From Pseudarthrobacter sp. NS4 (GTDB taxonomy: Bacteria; Actinomycetota; Actinomycetes; Actinomycetales; Micrococcaceae), in assembly GCF_024758005.1 (NCBI RefSeq), contig NZ_CP103288.1:4092001-4156000 (forward strand): 64,000 nt of DNA, given 5' to 3'. The position numbers were made by a program, and so were the translations under genes. Shown piece by piece: positions 17,218 through 26,956 of this stretch. Under the pieces are notes generated by a model. The model was not told the origin of the DNA. It was given only the letters and a program-made list of their open reading frames with translations, and made no database searches. Numbering within the stretch: the stretch's first letter is position 1; the number at the start of each line of letters is the position of its first letter.

Positions 17218-17347
17218 TCCTGATTTTACTGCTCACCTGCCGCCAAAGGGCTGGAAATAGGTGCATGCACGGATGACGGTTCAACCGCGGCGCGGGATTC
17301 TGGACTGAAGTAGCCACCTTAAAGGACTATTCAGAAAGGTGATAAGG

Positions 17348-18142
17348 GTGACAACATCTGAGGCATTCCATCTCGATCTCGCTGCAGCGGAGGTCTATGA
17401 AAAGCGTTTTGTGCCCGCCGTGTTTGCTGAGTGGGCAGATGTGTTGGTGGATGAAGCACCCGTCGCTTCGGGGCAGCGGGTTCTTGATGTGGGCTGCGGG
17501 ACCGGTATTGCGGCCCGGCGTGCCGCCGATATTGCCGGCCCATCTTATGTGACCGGACTGGACATCAATGAGGCCATGCTCACGGTAGCGGCCCGCACGG
17601 CTCCCGGCATCACTTGGGTGCAGGGAGATGCCGGGACTTTGCCGTTTGCCGATGGGGAGTTCGACGTCGTGCTGTGCCAAATGGCGCTGATGTTCTTCCC
17701 GGACCCGTTGGCTGCTGTGAGGGAAATGCGCAGGGTCACCTCTGCCGGCGGTACGATCGCCTCCGTGGTCCCGGCGCGGCTTGAGGACCAGCCCGCCTAC
17801 GGGGCGTTCGTGAAGCTGGTAGGGAGACATGCCGGGACTCAGGCCATGTCCCTGCTTGATGCGTATTGGGCTTGGGGCGATACCGGACGAATGCGCAGAC
17901 TCTTTAGTGAAGCAGGACTGACAATCAAGAACCTGCATCCCCGCACCGGGACAGCCCGATACACGTCAGCGGCTGATTTTGTCTCGGCCGAAGTGGAAAG
18001 CACCCCTTTAATGAACAGGGTCTCCCTCGAGCAATATGCCCAAATCCGGGAAGGAGCCGAGGAAGTCCTCCGTCCCTTCACGGACCGGCACGGAGCAGTT
18101 GCAGTGCCCCTCCAGGCTCTCCTTGTTGTGGCGTTGAAGTGA
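17348..18142 (+). CDS. Class I SAM-dependent methyltransferase
   Basis: 264-residue Methyltransf_11-type protein with the SAM motif I VLDVGCGTGIAA, the acidic loop TGLDINEAML, GDAGTLPFADGEFDVVLCQ and motif LAAVREMRRVTSAGGT. GTG 17348 is preferred because AGAAAGG ends 8 bases upstream; the GTG at 17339 would overlap that ribosome site. Its substrate is unknown. The divergent LuxR-type regulator may control it. Confidence 0.78.
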   Translation: MTTSEAFHLDLAAAEVYEKRFVPAVFAEWADVLVDEAPVASGQRVLDVGCGTGIAARRAADIAGPSYVTGLDINEAMLTVAARTAPGITWVQGDAGTLPFADGEFDVVLCQMALMFFPDPLAAVREMRRVTSAGGTIASVVPARLEDQPAYGAFVKLVGRHAGTQAMSLLDAYWAWGDTGRMRRLFSEAGLTIKNLHPRTGTARYTSAADFVSAEVESTPLMNRVSLEQYAQIREGAEEVLRPFTDRHGAVAVPLQALLVVALK

Positions 18143-18194
18143 CCAGGGCCTGGTTCCGGGCTGGCTCACCGGCCAGATGCCGGTCCGGCCGCCG

Positions 18195-18581
18195 CTACCC
18201 CATCGCCGGCGCGGCGGCGGTCCGGCCGGCGAACTGCCGGCGCGCCCAGCGGGCGAGCTTCTTGCCCTTGCCCTTCCACCAGTTGTCCTCGTCCTTGTCA
18301 TGATGCAGCCGGAAGATGATGACCACCAGAACGAACATGCCCATGACCACGTCAATCCAGGACGCCACCACCAGGGCGATGAGGACCGTCACGCCGTTGG
18401 CGACGACCGATGGGATGGCAAGGGTCCGGAAGACGGTGCTGGCCACGTAGCGCCGGTGCGACCGCGGGACCGACAGTGCACGCACCATGTCGAAACAGAC
18501 GCACACCACCACGATCGTTTGCCCGATGGCGAGCAGGAGCTGGCCGGGGAGGGAGCCGCTGAACGCGGACACCGCAGCCAT
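18195..18581 (-). CDS. Small integral membrane protein of unknown function
   Basis: 128 residues starting at ATG 18581 (MAAVSAFSGSL). Hydrophobic stretches are visible around LLLAIGQTIVVVCVCF and VVANGVTVLIALVVASWIDVVMGMFVLVVIIF, giving three or four membrane segments, followed by a basic C-terminus (KGKGKKLARWARR). The frame stays open upstream to 18677, but that part crosses the terminator hairpin at 18625-18688, so the internal start is favoured. I do not recognise the family. Confidence 0.5.
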   Translation of the reverse strand: MAAVSAFSGSLPGQLLLAIGQTIVVVCVCFDMVRALSVPRSHRRYVASTVFRTLAIPSVVANGVTVLIALVVASWIDVVMGMFVLVVIIFRLHHDKDEDNWWKGKGKKLARWARRQFAGRTAAAPAMG

Positions 18582-18624
18582 CCCCGGGCTCACGGCCTGG
18601 CCTTGCTTTGAGAAGCACACATGG

Positions 18625-18688
18625 AAAAACCCCCAGAAACTTGGAACCACTGCTGATCCAGCGGTGGTTCCATTCAAGTTTCAGGGGG
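18625..18688 (-). terminator. Terminator of the dnaK operon
   Basis: Read on the minus strand, an imperfect stem of about 26 base pairs (outer arms 18675-18688 and 18630-18643, inner arms 18659-18670 and 18644-18655, with a 4-base bulge) is followed by TTTTT. It lies 67 bases past the hspR stop, as expected for a Rho-independent terminator. Confidence 0.75.
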
Positions 18689-18754
18689 CTGAACCGTCAC
18701 GAGTAGTCGGTACTCTATTTTCGTTCGACACCAAACGGCAGGTACTCACGGCAC

Positions 18755-19180
18755 CTACTGTCCGATAGCCCGGGGCCGCCACAGCACCACAGCCTGCGAC
18801 CTCGGCCGCGGCCGCTGGCCGCGCGCCAGGCTCACCACATCGCCGGCCGCGCCTGCGGCGAAAATGCGTGAATCGAAGGACTGCGGGCGTCGCATAAGTT
18901 CCTCAGTCAGTTCGGAGACGCGGCGTTGCAGGGCAGCCACCTGGTTCTCGAGCTCCAGGATGCGCTTGATCCCTTCCAGCGAGACGCCCTCCTGCGAGAG
19001 CCGCTGCACCTCGCGGAGCATGTTGACGTCCCGCTGGGAGTAGCGGCGGGACTTCCCCGGGGCGCGGCTGGGTGAGACGATGCCCAGCCGGTCATACTGT
19101 CGGAGCGTCTGGGGGTGCATGTCCGCCAGCTCAGCCGCCACCGAAATCACGAAGATGGGCTGGTCAGCGCTGATGTCCAC
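18755..19180 (-). CDS. hspR: Heat-shock repressor HspR (MerR family)
   Basis: 141-residue MerR-type repressor. Residues about 10-78 are the winged helix (VISVAAELADMHPQTLRQYDRLGIVSP), followed by a short coiled coil (LELENQVAALQRRVSEL) and a basic tail. In actinobacteria HspR binds HAIR sites and needs DnaK as co-repressor, which gives feedback control. It is the last gene of the dnaK operon, and two HAIR boxes sit upstream of dnaK. Confidence 0.93.
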   Translation of the reverse strand: MDISADQPIFVISVAAELADMHPQTLRQYDRLGIVSPSRAPGKSRRYSQRDVNMLREVQRLSQEGVSLEGIKRILELENQVAALQRRVSELTEELMRRPQSFDSRIFAAGAAGDVVSLARGQRPRPRSQAVVLWRPRAIGQ

Positions 19181-19195
19181 AGAACACCTCCGCTC

Positions 19196-20167
19196 CTACA
19201 ACCGGGCCTTGGCGGCCAGGCCCTCTCGGACATCGGCACCGGCCGTGGCCTCGGCAAACGCCTTGACTGCGGCTTCGGCATCCTTGTTCAGGTTCTTGGG
19301 AACGGCGACGTCGATGGTCACCAGCAGGTCACCGGTCGCCTTCGACGTTTTCACGCCTTTGCCCTTGACCCGTAGAGTACGGCCCGACGGCGTCCCGGCC
19401 GGAACGCGGACCCGCACCTTGTCGCCGTCGATAGTAGGCACCTCAATGTCGGCGCCCAGGGCAGCCTCCGGGAAAGTGACGGGGACGTGGATACGGAGGT
19501 TGTCGCCGTCGCGCGTGTAAAACTCGTGGGGCTTGACCGAAACGGTGACCACGAGGTCGCCGTTGCCCGCCTGGCCGGGCTGGCCCTTGCCGCGGACGCG
19601 GATCTTCTGGCCGTCCTTGATGCCGGCGGGCACGCGGACGTCGATGACTTCGCCGCTGGGCTCCCGCAAACCGATGGTGGTGCCGCGGATGGCCCCTGAA
19701 AACGAGATGCTGGTGGAGGCAGTACGGTCCGCCCCCTTCTGCGGTCCCCGCTGGAAGCCGGTCTGGCCGAAGCCTCCGCCGAACAGGTCCGCGAATTCAG
19801 GCGGAATGCCGCCGGAAGCGGGGTTGAACCCGCCCGCGTGCCGGCCGGTGTTACCGGTGAACAAGCCACCGAACATGTCCTCGAACCCGGCACTGCCGCC
19901 GGCGGCACCGCCGGGAGCGAAGCGGGCACCGCCACCCATGGCACGGATGGCGTCATACTGCTGGCGCTCATCGGGATCCGAGAGCACGGAGTAAGCCTCG
20001 GAGATGTCCTTGAACTTCTTTTCGGAAGCAGTATTCCCCGAGTTGGTATCAGGGTGGTGCTCGCGGGCCAGCTTCCGGTAAGCCTTCTTGATATCGGCGT
20101 CGGAAGCGTCCTTGGCAACACCAAGGATCTTGTAAAAGTCCTTGTCCACCCAATCCTGGCTAGCCAA
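19196..20167 (-). CDS. dnaJ: DnaJ-type co-chaperone without zinc finger
   Basis: 323 residues: J-domain (about 9-75) with HPD at 38-40, a Gly/Phe-rich linker (about 78-140), and C-terminal substrate-binding domains (about 150-305). The four CxxCxGxG zinc repeats of full DnaJ are absent, so it has the type II (CbpA-like) layout. It would stimulate DnaK ATPase and deliver substrates. It lies 15 bases before hspR. A palindromic repeat separates it from grpE. Confidence 0.9.
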   Translation of the reverse strand: MASQDWVDKDFYKILGVAKDASDADIKKAYRKLAREHHPDTNSGNTASEKKFKDISEAYSVLSDPDERQQYDAIRAMGGGARFAPGGAAGGSAGFEDMFGGLFTGNTGRHAGGFNPASGGIPPEFADLFGGGFGQTGFQRGPQKGADRTASTSISFSGAIRGTTIGLREPSGEVIDVRVPAGIKDGQKIRVRGKGQPGQAGNGDLVVTVSVKPHEFYTRDGDNLRIHVPVTFPEAALGADIEVPTIDGDKVRVRVPAGTPSGRTLRVKGKGVKTSKATGDLLVTIDVAVPKNLNKDAEAAVKAFAEATAGADVREGLAAKARL

Positions 20168-20194
20168 TGGCGTTTCCTTTCAAAAGTTACGGGT

Positions 20195-20241
20195 CGGTGG
20201 TTGAGCTTGTCGAAACCGGGTTTCGACAAGCTCAACCACCG
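20195..20241. repeat. Perfect 47-base palindromic repeat between grpE and dnaJ
   Basis: 23-base arms (20195-20217 and 20219-20241) around a single G, with core GGTTGAGCTTGTCGAAACC. I recall this sequence as a recurrent intergenic element in Arthrobacter genomes. In the transcript it would form a very stable hairpin inside the dnaK operon and could lower expression of dnaJ-hspR or stabilise the upstream mRNA. Confidence 0.8.
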
Positions 20242-20248
20242 GGTAATG

Positions 20249-20938
20249 CTAAGCAGGTACAGCGACGATAACCTGTGCTGCGCGCAGGACGCGTTCGCCT
20301 GATTTGTAGCCTGAGCGGAGCACCTGGCTGACGGTGTCAACCTCGATGTCATCGCCGGGCTGCTGGATCAGGGCTTCGTGGATCGTGGGATCGAACTCCA
20401 CGCCGGTTTCGTCGATGCGGACCAGGCCGTAGGTCTTCAGCGCGTTCTCCAGCTTGGTGGCGATCGCGGCGAAGGGGCCGTCGGTCAGGTCTCCGTGCTG
20501 CCGGGCGGCGTCGACGTCGTCCAGGACCGGAAGCAGGGAGTTCAGGACGCCGATGACGGCCATTTCCCCTGCCACGGCCCGGTCGCGTTCAACGCGCTTG
20601 CGGTAGTTGACGTACTCGGCCTGCAGCCGGAGCAGGTCGTTCTTCAGCTCGGCTGCCTCGGCAGCGGTTGATCCCGCCGAAACTCCCTGGGCCACGGATT
20701 CCTCGGCTGGCACCTCGATGCCGTTGAGGATCTCCTCGGCCTGCGCGAGCGCGTCACCATCGGAATCCTGGGCTGCAGCACCGGCCTCGGGGGCGGACTG
20801 GCCGCCCTCCGGGTGCCGGGCCTCGCCGGTCACCGGGTCAACCTTGCGGTTGTCCCGGATGACCGGTTCCTGGCTGTTGCCCTTGCCCTCCTGGCCCGGG
20901 GATGAGATGTGCTCTTCCTCGTTACCGTGGTGTGGCAT
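20249..20938 (-). CDS. grpE: Nucleotide exchange factor GrpE
   Basis: 229 residues. A long acidic, disordered N-terminus (about 1-85) precedes the coiled coil (ELKNDLLRLQAEYVNYRKRVERDR) and the beta-wing domain (FDPTIHEALIQQPGDD, VLRSGYKSGERVLRAAQVIV). It exchanges ADP for ATP on DnaK. It starts 2 bases after the dnaK stop. Confidence 0.95.
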   Translation of the reverse strand: MPHHGNEEEHISSPGQEGKGNSQEPVIRDNRKVDPVTGEARHPEGGQSAPEAGAAAQDSDGDALAQAEEILNGIEVPAEESVAQGVSAGSTAAEAAELKNDLLRLQAEYVNYRKRVERDRAVAGEMAVIGVLNSLLPVLDDVDAARQHGDLTDGPFAAIATKLENALKTYGLVRIDETGVEFDPTIHEALIQQPGDDIEVDTVSQVLRSGYKSGERVLRAAQVIVAVPA

Positions 20939-20940
20939 GG

Positions 20941-22941
<2,001 letters not shown>

Positions 22942-23007
22942 TCATTGCAGGTTCCGAATGCTCTACTTCGTTGATCCGGCAAGGTTTTTTCGCTTAAGGA
23001 CGTCCGA

Positions 23008-23043
23008 CGGCGGTTCTCCCGTTTCGCTGTAGGAGAACCGCCG
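23008..23043 (-). terminator. Hairpin terminator downstream of the 23081-23371 gene
   Basis: Perfect 12-base arms (CGGCGGTTCTCC / GGAGAACCGCCG) with a 12-base loop, 38 bases past the stop of the minus-strand gene. There is no clean T-run, so the terminator role is likely but not certain. Confidence 0.6.
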
Positions 23044-23080
23044 CCGGGCTGCTTCGCCGGACTTGTCGTGTCAGGGCGCC

Positions 23081-23371
23081 TTACCGTTCGGCGTCCGGGT
23101 CGCCATGCAGGGGGCCGCGCTCTTCGGCGGTGGTGTTCACCTGGCCCTCCGTCAGCCGCTCGCGGCCAGCGTCCTCGGGGCTGGCGGAACCGGTGGTGCC
23201 TGCATCACCGTAATCGCCGTCCGGGTATTGGCCGGCCTCCAGGCTCTCCGCCGGGGTATCCACGGTGCCGGCGTCGCCGTAGTCACCATCCATGTACTGG
23301 CCACCTTCACCTTCCATTCCAGGGGCGGTGCTTCCCCTGCGGGGCTCCTCCTCGGGTCGATTTTCAGTCAT
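23081..23371 (-). CDS. Small acidic repeat protein of unknown function
   Basis: 96 residues, strongly acidic and Gly-rich, without hydrophobic segments, and predicted disordered. It contains two copies of a GQY-x-DGDYGDAGT unit about 19 residues apart. It has its own ribosome site (AAAGGAGAGAT before ATG 23371) and a hairpin terminator, which supports a real gene. I do not recognise a function. Confidence 0.65.
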   Translation of the reverse strand: MTENRPEEEPRRGSTAPGMEGEGGQYMDGDYGDAGTVDTPAESLEAGQYPDGDYGDAGTTGSASPEDAGRERLTEGQVNTTAEERGPLHGDPDAER

Positions 23372-23504
23372 GTGGCATCTCTCCTTTGAGTTCCGCGTCC
23401 ATGCGGGCGCACTCGCAGTTTAGCCAGCGGGCATTTTCACCAACAGAGCGAAGGCCGGAAGTGGCGTCCCGTTCATATCCCGCCTCAATCAAGGTCCGGA
23501 TGGC

Positions 23505-24402
23505 CTACGTTCCAGCAAGGCCGGTGGTTGCCACACCCCTGATGATCTGGCGCTGGAAGAACAGGAACACCACAATGAGGGGCAGGGCGGCTAGCAGTGC
23601 CGAGGCCATGTTCTGCGCGTACTGGATGCCGTAGGCACTCTTGATGGTCTGGAGGCCAACGGGCAGGGTCAGCAGCGAGCTCTCGTTCGTGGCAATGAAC
23701 GGCCACAGGAAGTTGTTCCAGGCCCCAATGAACACGAAGATCGCGACGGCCGCGAGGATGGGCCGGGACAGCGGCAGCACGATGGTCATGAAGATCCGCA
23801 ACCGGCCTGCACCGTCCATCAGTGCCGCTTCCTCAAGTTCACGTGGCACCTGGTCGAAGAACTTCTTGAGCACGAACACCATCGGCGAATGGATCACCTG
23901 CGGCAGGATCAGTGCCCAATACGTGTCGATCAGGTTCAGCGACTGCATCTGCTGGAACAGCGGGATGATCAGGACCGGCGGCGGAATGATGATGGACGCG
24001 ACGATCACTCCCATGAGCATCCTCTTGCCGCGGAAGTCGATCCTCGAAATCGCGTAGGCCACTGATGCCGAAATCACCAGCGTGATGGCCGTGATTGCTG
24101 CGGACGTAAAGAGCGAGTTAAGCGTCCACGTGGGGATATTGCCGCTCTGCAGTACTTTCGCAAAGGCATCGAGGGTGAATCCGGAGGCCGGTATCCAGCT
24201 GATGGGAGTTGATGCTGCCCGTCTCGCTCTTCAGGGCGGTTACCGCAGCCCACGCAAACGGCACCAGCCACACGACGGCCAGGACGGTCACCAAAGCTGT
24301 GGCCAGGGCTCGGGACAGCGGCGTTTTTGAGCGGCGCTTCGAACGGGTTTCGGCAAAGCCCCTTGGCTGGAGTGCAGGCCTGGAAAGTGCTGTGGTTGCC
24401 AT
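23505..24402 (-). pseudogene. Sugar ABC transporter permease (MalG type), frameshifted
   Basis: The N-terminal part (24402 down to about 24207; MATTALSRPALQ, first membrane segment VTVLAVVWLVPFAWAAVTAL) and the rest (about 24206 to 23505; SWIPASGFTLDAFAKVLQ, further membrane segments, EAA loop EEAALMDGAGRLRIF) are in different frames. The 898-base span is one base more than a multiple of three, so a one-base insertion near the GGG run at 24204-24206 would explain it. Apart from this the gene is full length (about 298 residues). Either a recent mutation inactivated the transporter or the base is a sequencing error. It ends the SBP-MalF-MalG operon. Confidence 0.85.
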
Positions 24403-24404
24403 GG

Positions 24405-25358
24405 CTAGGCGCTCCTTTTCCGTGCGATGAAGACCTGGGCCAGCGCGATGAGCAGGATCAGGGCGAAGAAGATGTAGGAAATGGCAGCCGAGTAGCCCAA
24501 GCGGTAGCCCGTGAACCCGGCTTCGAAGATGTACTGCACGATTGAACGCGTTGCTCCGCCCGGTCCACCTCCGGTCATCTGGTAAATCTGGTCAAAGACC
24601 TTCAGGGACGCGAGGACCTGAAGGATGACGATCATCACTGTGGTAGGGCCAAGTTGCGGCAGGCTGATCGAGAAGAACTGGCGCCAGCCACCTGCACCGT
24701 CGAGGGAGGCCGCCTCATAGTGCTGGTGCGGAATGTTCTGCAGCGCTGCCAGGTACAGCAGGAAATTGAAGCCCACAGTCCACCAGACGGTCGCAATCAC
24801 AACACCCCACATCGCCACTGAGGGATCATTGAGCCACGCCACGGGCGGCATCCCGAGTTTCGCCAGGAAATCGTTGAACAGGCCCAGCTCCGGGTTGTAC
24901 ATCCAGGTGAAAAAGAGCGACACCACGGTGGAAGCCAGCAGGAATGGCGAGAAAAAGGAGAGCCGCCACAGCCATTGCGCAGGAAGGCCCATGTTGACGA
25001 GGGCTGCCAGTGCCAGGGCGATGACCACCAGCGGAACTGTGCTGATCAGGGTGAAGTACAGGGTGTTTCCCAGCGACCGCCACATTGCGGTGTCGGCGAA
25101 GGCCTCGGTGTAGTTGGCCATGCCGATGAATCCGCTGTTCGCTCCGGTGAGTGACTGTCCGGTGAGGCTCATCACGGCGCCGGAAATCATTGGCCAGACC
25201 AGGAACATCAGGAAAAAGGCCAGGAAGGGGGCAGAGAATGCCCAGCCATGTATGTTGTCGCGCCGGGACCGGGACGTTCTGGCGGTGGGTGGTTGGACGG
25301 GGTCGGGTTGGCCGCCTGCTGGTTTCCGTGCGGGCGATGTTGAGGTGGCTGTGCTCAT
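24405..25358 (-). CDS. Sugar ABC transporter permease (MalF type)
   Basis: 317-residue inner-membrane permease with six predicted segments after a cytoplasmic Pro-rich N-terminus (about 1-35). The EAA loop that contacts the ATPase reads YEAASLDGAGGWRQFFSISLP (about residues 235-255). It belongs to the CUT1 carbohydrate family and lies between the binding protein and the frameshifted second permease. No ATPase gene is in the operon; CUT1 systems in actinobacteria often share a remote MsiK-type ATPase. Confidence 0.9.
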   Translation of the reverse strand: MSTATSTSPARKPAGGQPDPVQPPTARTSRSRRDNIHGWAFSAPFLAFFLMFLVWPMISGAVMSLTGQSLTGANSGFIGMANYTEAFADTAMWRSLGNTLYFTLISTVPLVVIALALAALVNMGLPAQWLWRLSFFSPFLLASTVVSLFFTWMYNPELGLFNDFLAKLGMPPVAWLNDPSVAMWGVVIATVWWTVGFNFLLYLAALQNIPHQHYEAASLDGAGGWRQFFSISLPQLGPTTVMIVILQVLASLKVFDQIYQMTGGGPGGATRSIVQYIFEAGFTGYRLGYSAAISYIFFALILLIALAQVFIARKRSA

Positions 25359-25421
25359 GGGGACTCCTTTGTCACGAACGGGTCGATGCTCGAATCGGAT
25401 ACAGCGGCGTGCAGGCGGCGC

Positions 25422-26759
25422 TTAGACCGGGTTAGGCATCGCGAGGACCGCGTTGATGCGGTTTACGAATGCGTCCCAGCCGTCCGTGGCCTTGTCCCGC
25501 CCGAGGAACACGTTCTGGACGTTCTCGGCGAAGTAGCTTTGGAAGTCGGATCCCGAACCTGTGAACCATGCTTCGGGATCGTAATTGATGATGTCCGCTG
25601 CATTTGCGTAGTCCGCCTGCGGCTTCAGGGCCGCATATTCGGGGGATTTGACCACCGGCTGATAGCCGGGAATGTGTCCCGCCTCCGCCCACGTGAGGGA
25701 CCCCTTGAGCATCGTGGCCACAAACTGGTACACGCCGCGGCGTTTGGTTTCGTCCAGCCTGGCCTGGTGCGGAAGCACAAAGGAATGCGAGTCGGCAAAG
25801 GCAGCCGGCGTTCCAAAAAGCGTGGGGATGGTGCTTGCCCCCAGCGGAACCCCGGCGGCCTTCATTGTCGGAATTTCCCAGACGCCTGTGAACAGCAATC
25901 CAGACCCCTGGCCGGCGAATTCAGCTATGGCCGTGCCGCCGTCACCACTTTTCGTGGCGATGGTGTTATCAAGCAACGTTTTGATGAACTCCAGGCAGTC
26001 GATGGCCACGTCCCTCTCCGCTTGCACGGGTTTGCCGGGATCCAGGACGAGGTCGGCCCCGTGCTGCCGGTAGAGGGTGTAGAAAAGGCGCCACATTTGC
26101 GCGCCGTCACCGAGGAATCCGTAGGAGAGCCCATGCTTGCCGGTTACACGCTGCAGTTCGCGGCTCACTTCGAGGAACTGGGACGGAGAGGAGATCCCCA
26201 CCAGGCGGCCGTCGCTGTCCAGGACGTTCGCCTTCGCCGCCACCTCAGTGTTGTAGAGCATCACGAACGGATGTGAGTCCAGCGCCAATGAAAAGACCTG
26301 GCCGCCGAACTGGCTTTTCTCCCAGATCCTGGAGCTGAAGTCTTCGGGACGCACGCCAAACTCCGCCAACAGGTCCAGGTCCCAGGGATCCAGCAGCCCG
26401 CCGGGAGCATAGCCCGGCACCCTTGCAGCATGCATGATGGCCACCTCGGGCGGCCGTCCGCCGGCAGAAGCCATTGCCAGCTTCGTGTAGTACGGCGCAC
26501 CCCAGGCAAGGACGGTGGGTTTGACGCGGTAATCCGCGTGCTGCGCGTTGGCATTGTCGATCATCGCGGTCATCTTGATGCCGTCTCCGCCGGAGAGCAG
26601 GTGCCAGAAGCGGATGTCCCCTGCGGCCGCCTGGGCCGCACCTCCGCAGCCGGTCAGGCTTGCTCCCATTGCCAGGCTCCCTGCGAGCACCCCGCTTCCG
26701 AGCAGTAGTTGCCTGCGGGTCACCTGAATTTGGCGCGAATCAACTTGCTTCACCGTCAC
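25422..26759 (-). CDS. Sugar ABC transporter substrate-binding lipoprotein
   Basis: 445 residues. The N-terminus has a twin-arginine-like signal (TRRQLLLGSG) and a lipobox LTGC with C38 as the lipidated cysteine, so it is exported and anchored outside the membrane. The body is a type 1 (cluster B) extracellular binding protein (DIRFWHLLSGGDG, LLDPWDL, VFSLALDSHPFVMLYN, GLLFTGVWEIP). First gene of the operon, downstream of two LacI-type operators. The sugar is not readable. Confidence 0.9.
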   Translation of the reverse strand: MTVKQVDSRQIQVTRRQLLLGSGVLAGSLAMGASLTGCGGAAQAAAGDIRFWHLLSGGDGIKMTAMIDNANAQHADYRVKPTVLAWGAPYYTKLAMASAGGRPPEVAIMHAARVPGYAPGGLLDPWDLDLLAEFGVRPEDFSSRIWEKSQFGGQVFSLALDSHPFVMLYNTEVAAKANVLDSDGRLVGISSPSQFLEVSRELQRVTGKHGLSYGFLGDGAQMWRLFYTLYRQHGADLVLDPGKPVQAERDVAIDCLEFIKTLLDNTIATKSGDGGTAIAEFAGQGSGLLFTGVWEIPTMKAAGVPLGASTIPTLFGTPAAFADSHSFVLPHQARLDETKRRGVYQFVATMLKGSLTWAEAGHIPGYQPVVKSPEYAALKPQADYANAADIINYDPEAWFTGSGSDFQSYFAENVQNVFLGRDKATDGWDAFVNRINAVLAMPNPV

Positions 26760-26848
26760 TCCTTTGGACCTAGCCGTTGGAAAATAGCCGGCCGTCCGGC
26801 TGTGCTGGGCTAAAGCACCGGGCTGGAAGGTGTGGGCTGACCCACACG

Positions 26849-26862
26849 TTACATCGTTGTAA
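26849..26862. promoter_or_regulatory. LacI-type operator candidate 1
   Basis: TTACA-TCGT-TGTAA, a palindrome with a central CG, typical of LacI-family sites, 90 bases upstream of the binding-protein start. Confidence 0.55.
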
Positions 26863-26879
26863 AGGTTAGAGGCAAGGGG

Positions 26880-26901
26880 TTTTTGTTAGCGTTAACAAAA
26901 A
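26880..26901. promoter_or_regulatory. LacI-type operator candidate 2
   Basis: Perfect 9-base arms TTTTTGTTA / TAACAAAAA around GCGT; the core GTTAGCGTTAAC is one change from a symmetric LacI-family site. It lies between the ABC operon promoter and the mmpL terminator. Confidence 0.65.
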
Positions 26902-26916
26902 CTGTTGGATGTGGCC

Positions 26917-26941
26917 GCCGCCACCGTGGACTGGTGGCGGC
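26917..26941 (-). terminator. Hairpin terminator of the mmpL gene
   Basis: GCCGCCACC / GGTGGCGGC arms with a 7-base loop, 15 bases past the mmpL stop on the minus strand. Confidence 0.6.
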
Positions 26942-26956
26942 AGCCAGGGTATGAGG

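Noticed and set aside
18582..18677. N-terminal extension of the small membrane protein
   Set aside because: It would cross the terminator hairpin and encodes no hydrophobic or conserved sequence.
18630..18688. Long inverted repeat considered as a MITE or insertion-sequence remnant
   Set aside because: On the minus strand it is followed by TTTTT and lies just past hspR, so an operon terminator explains it.
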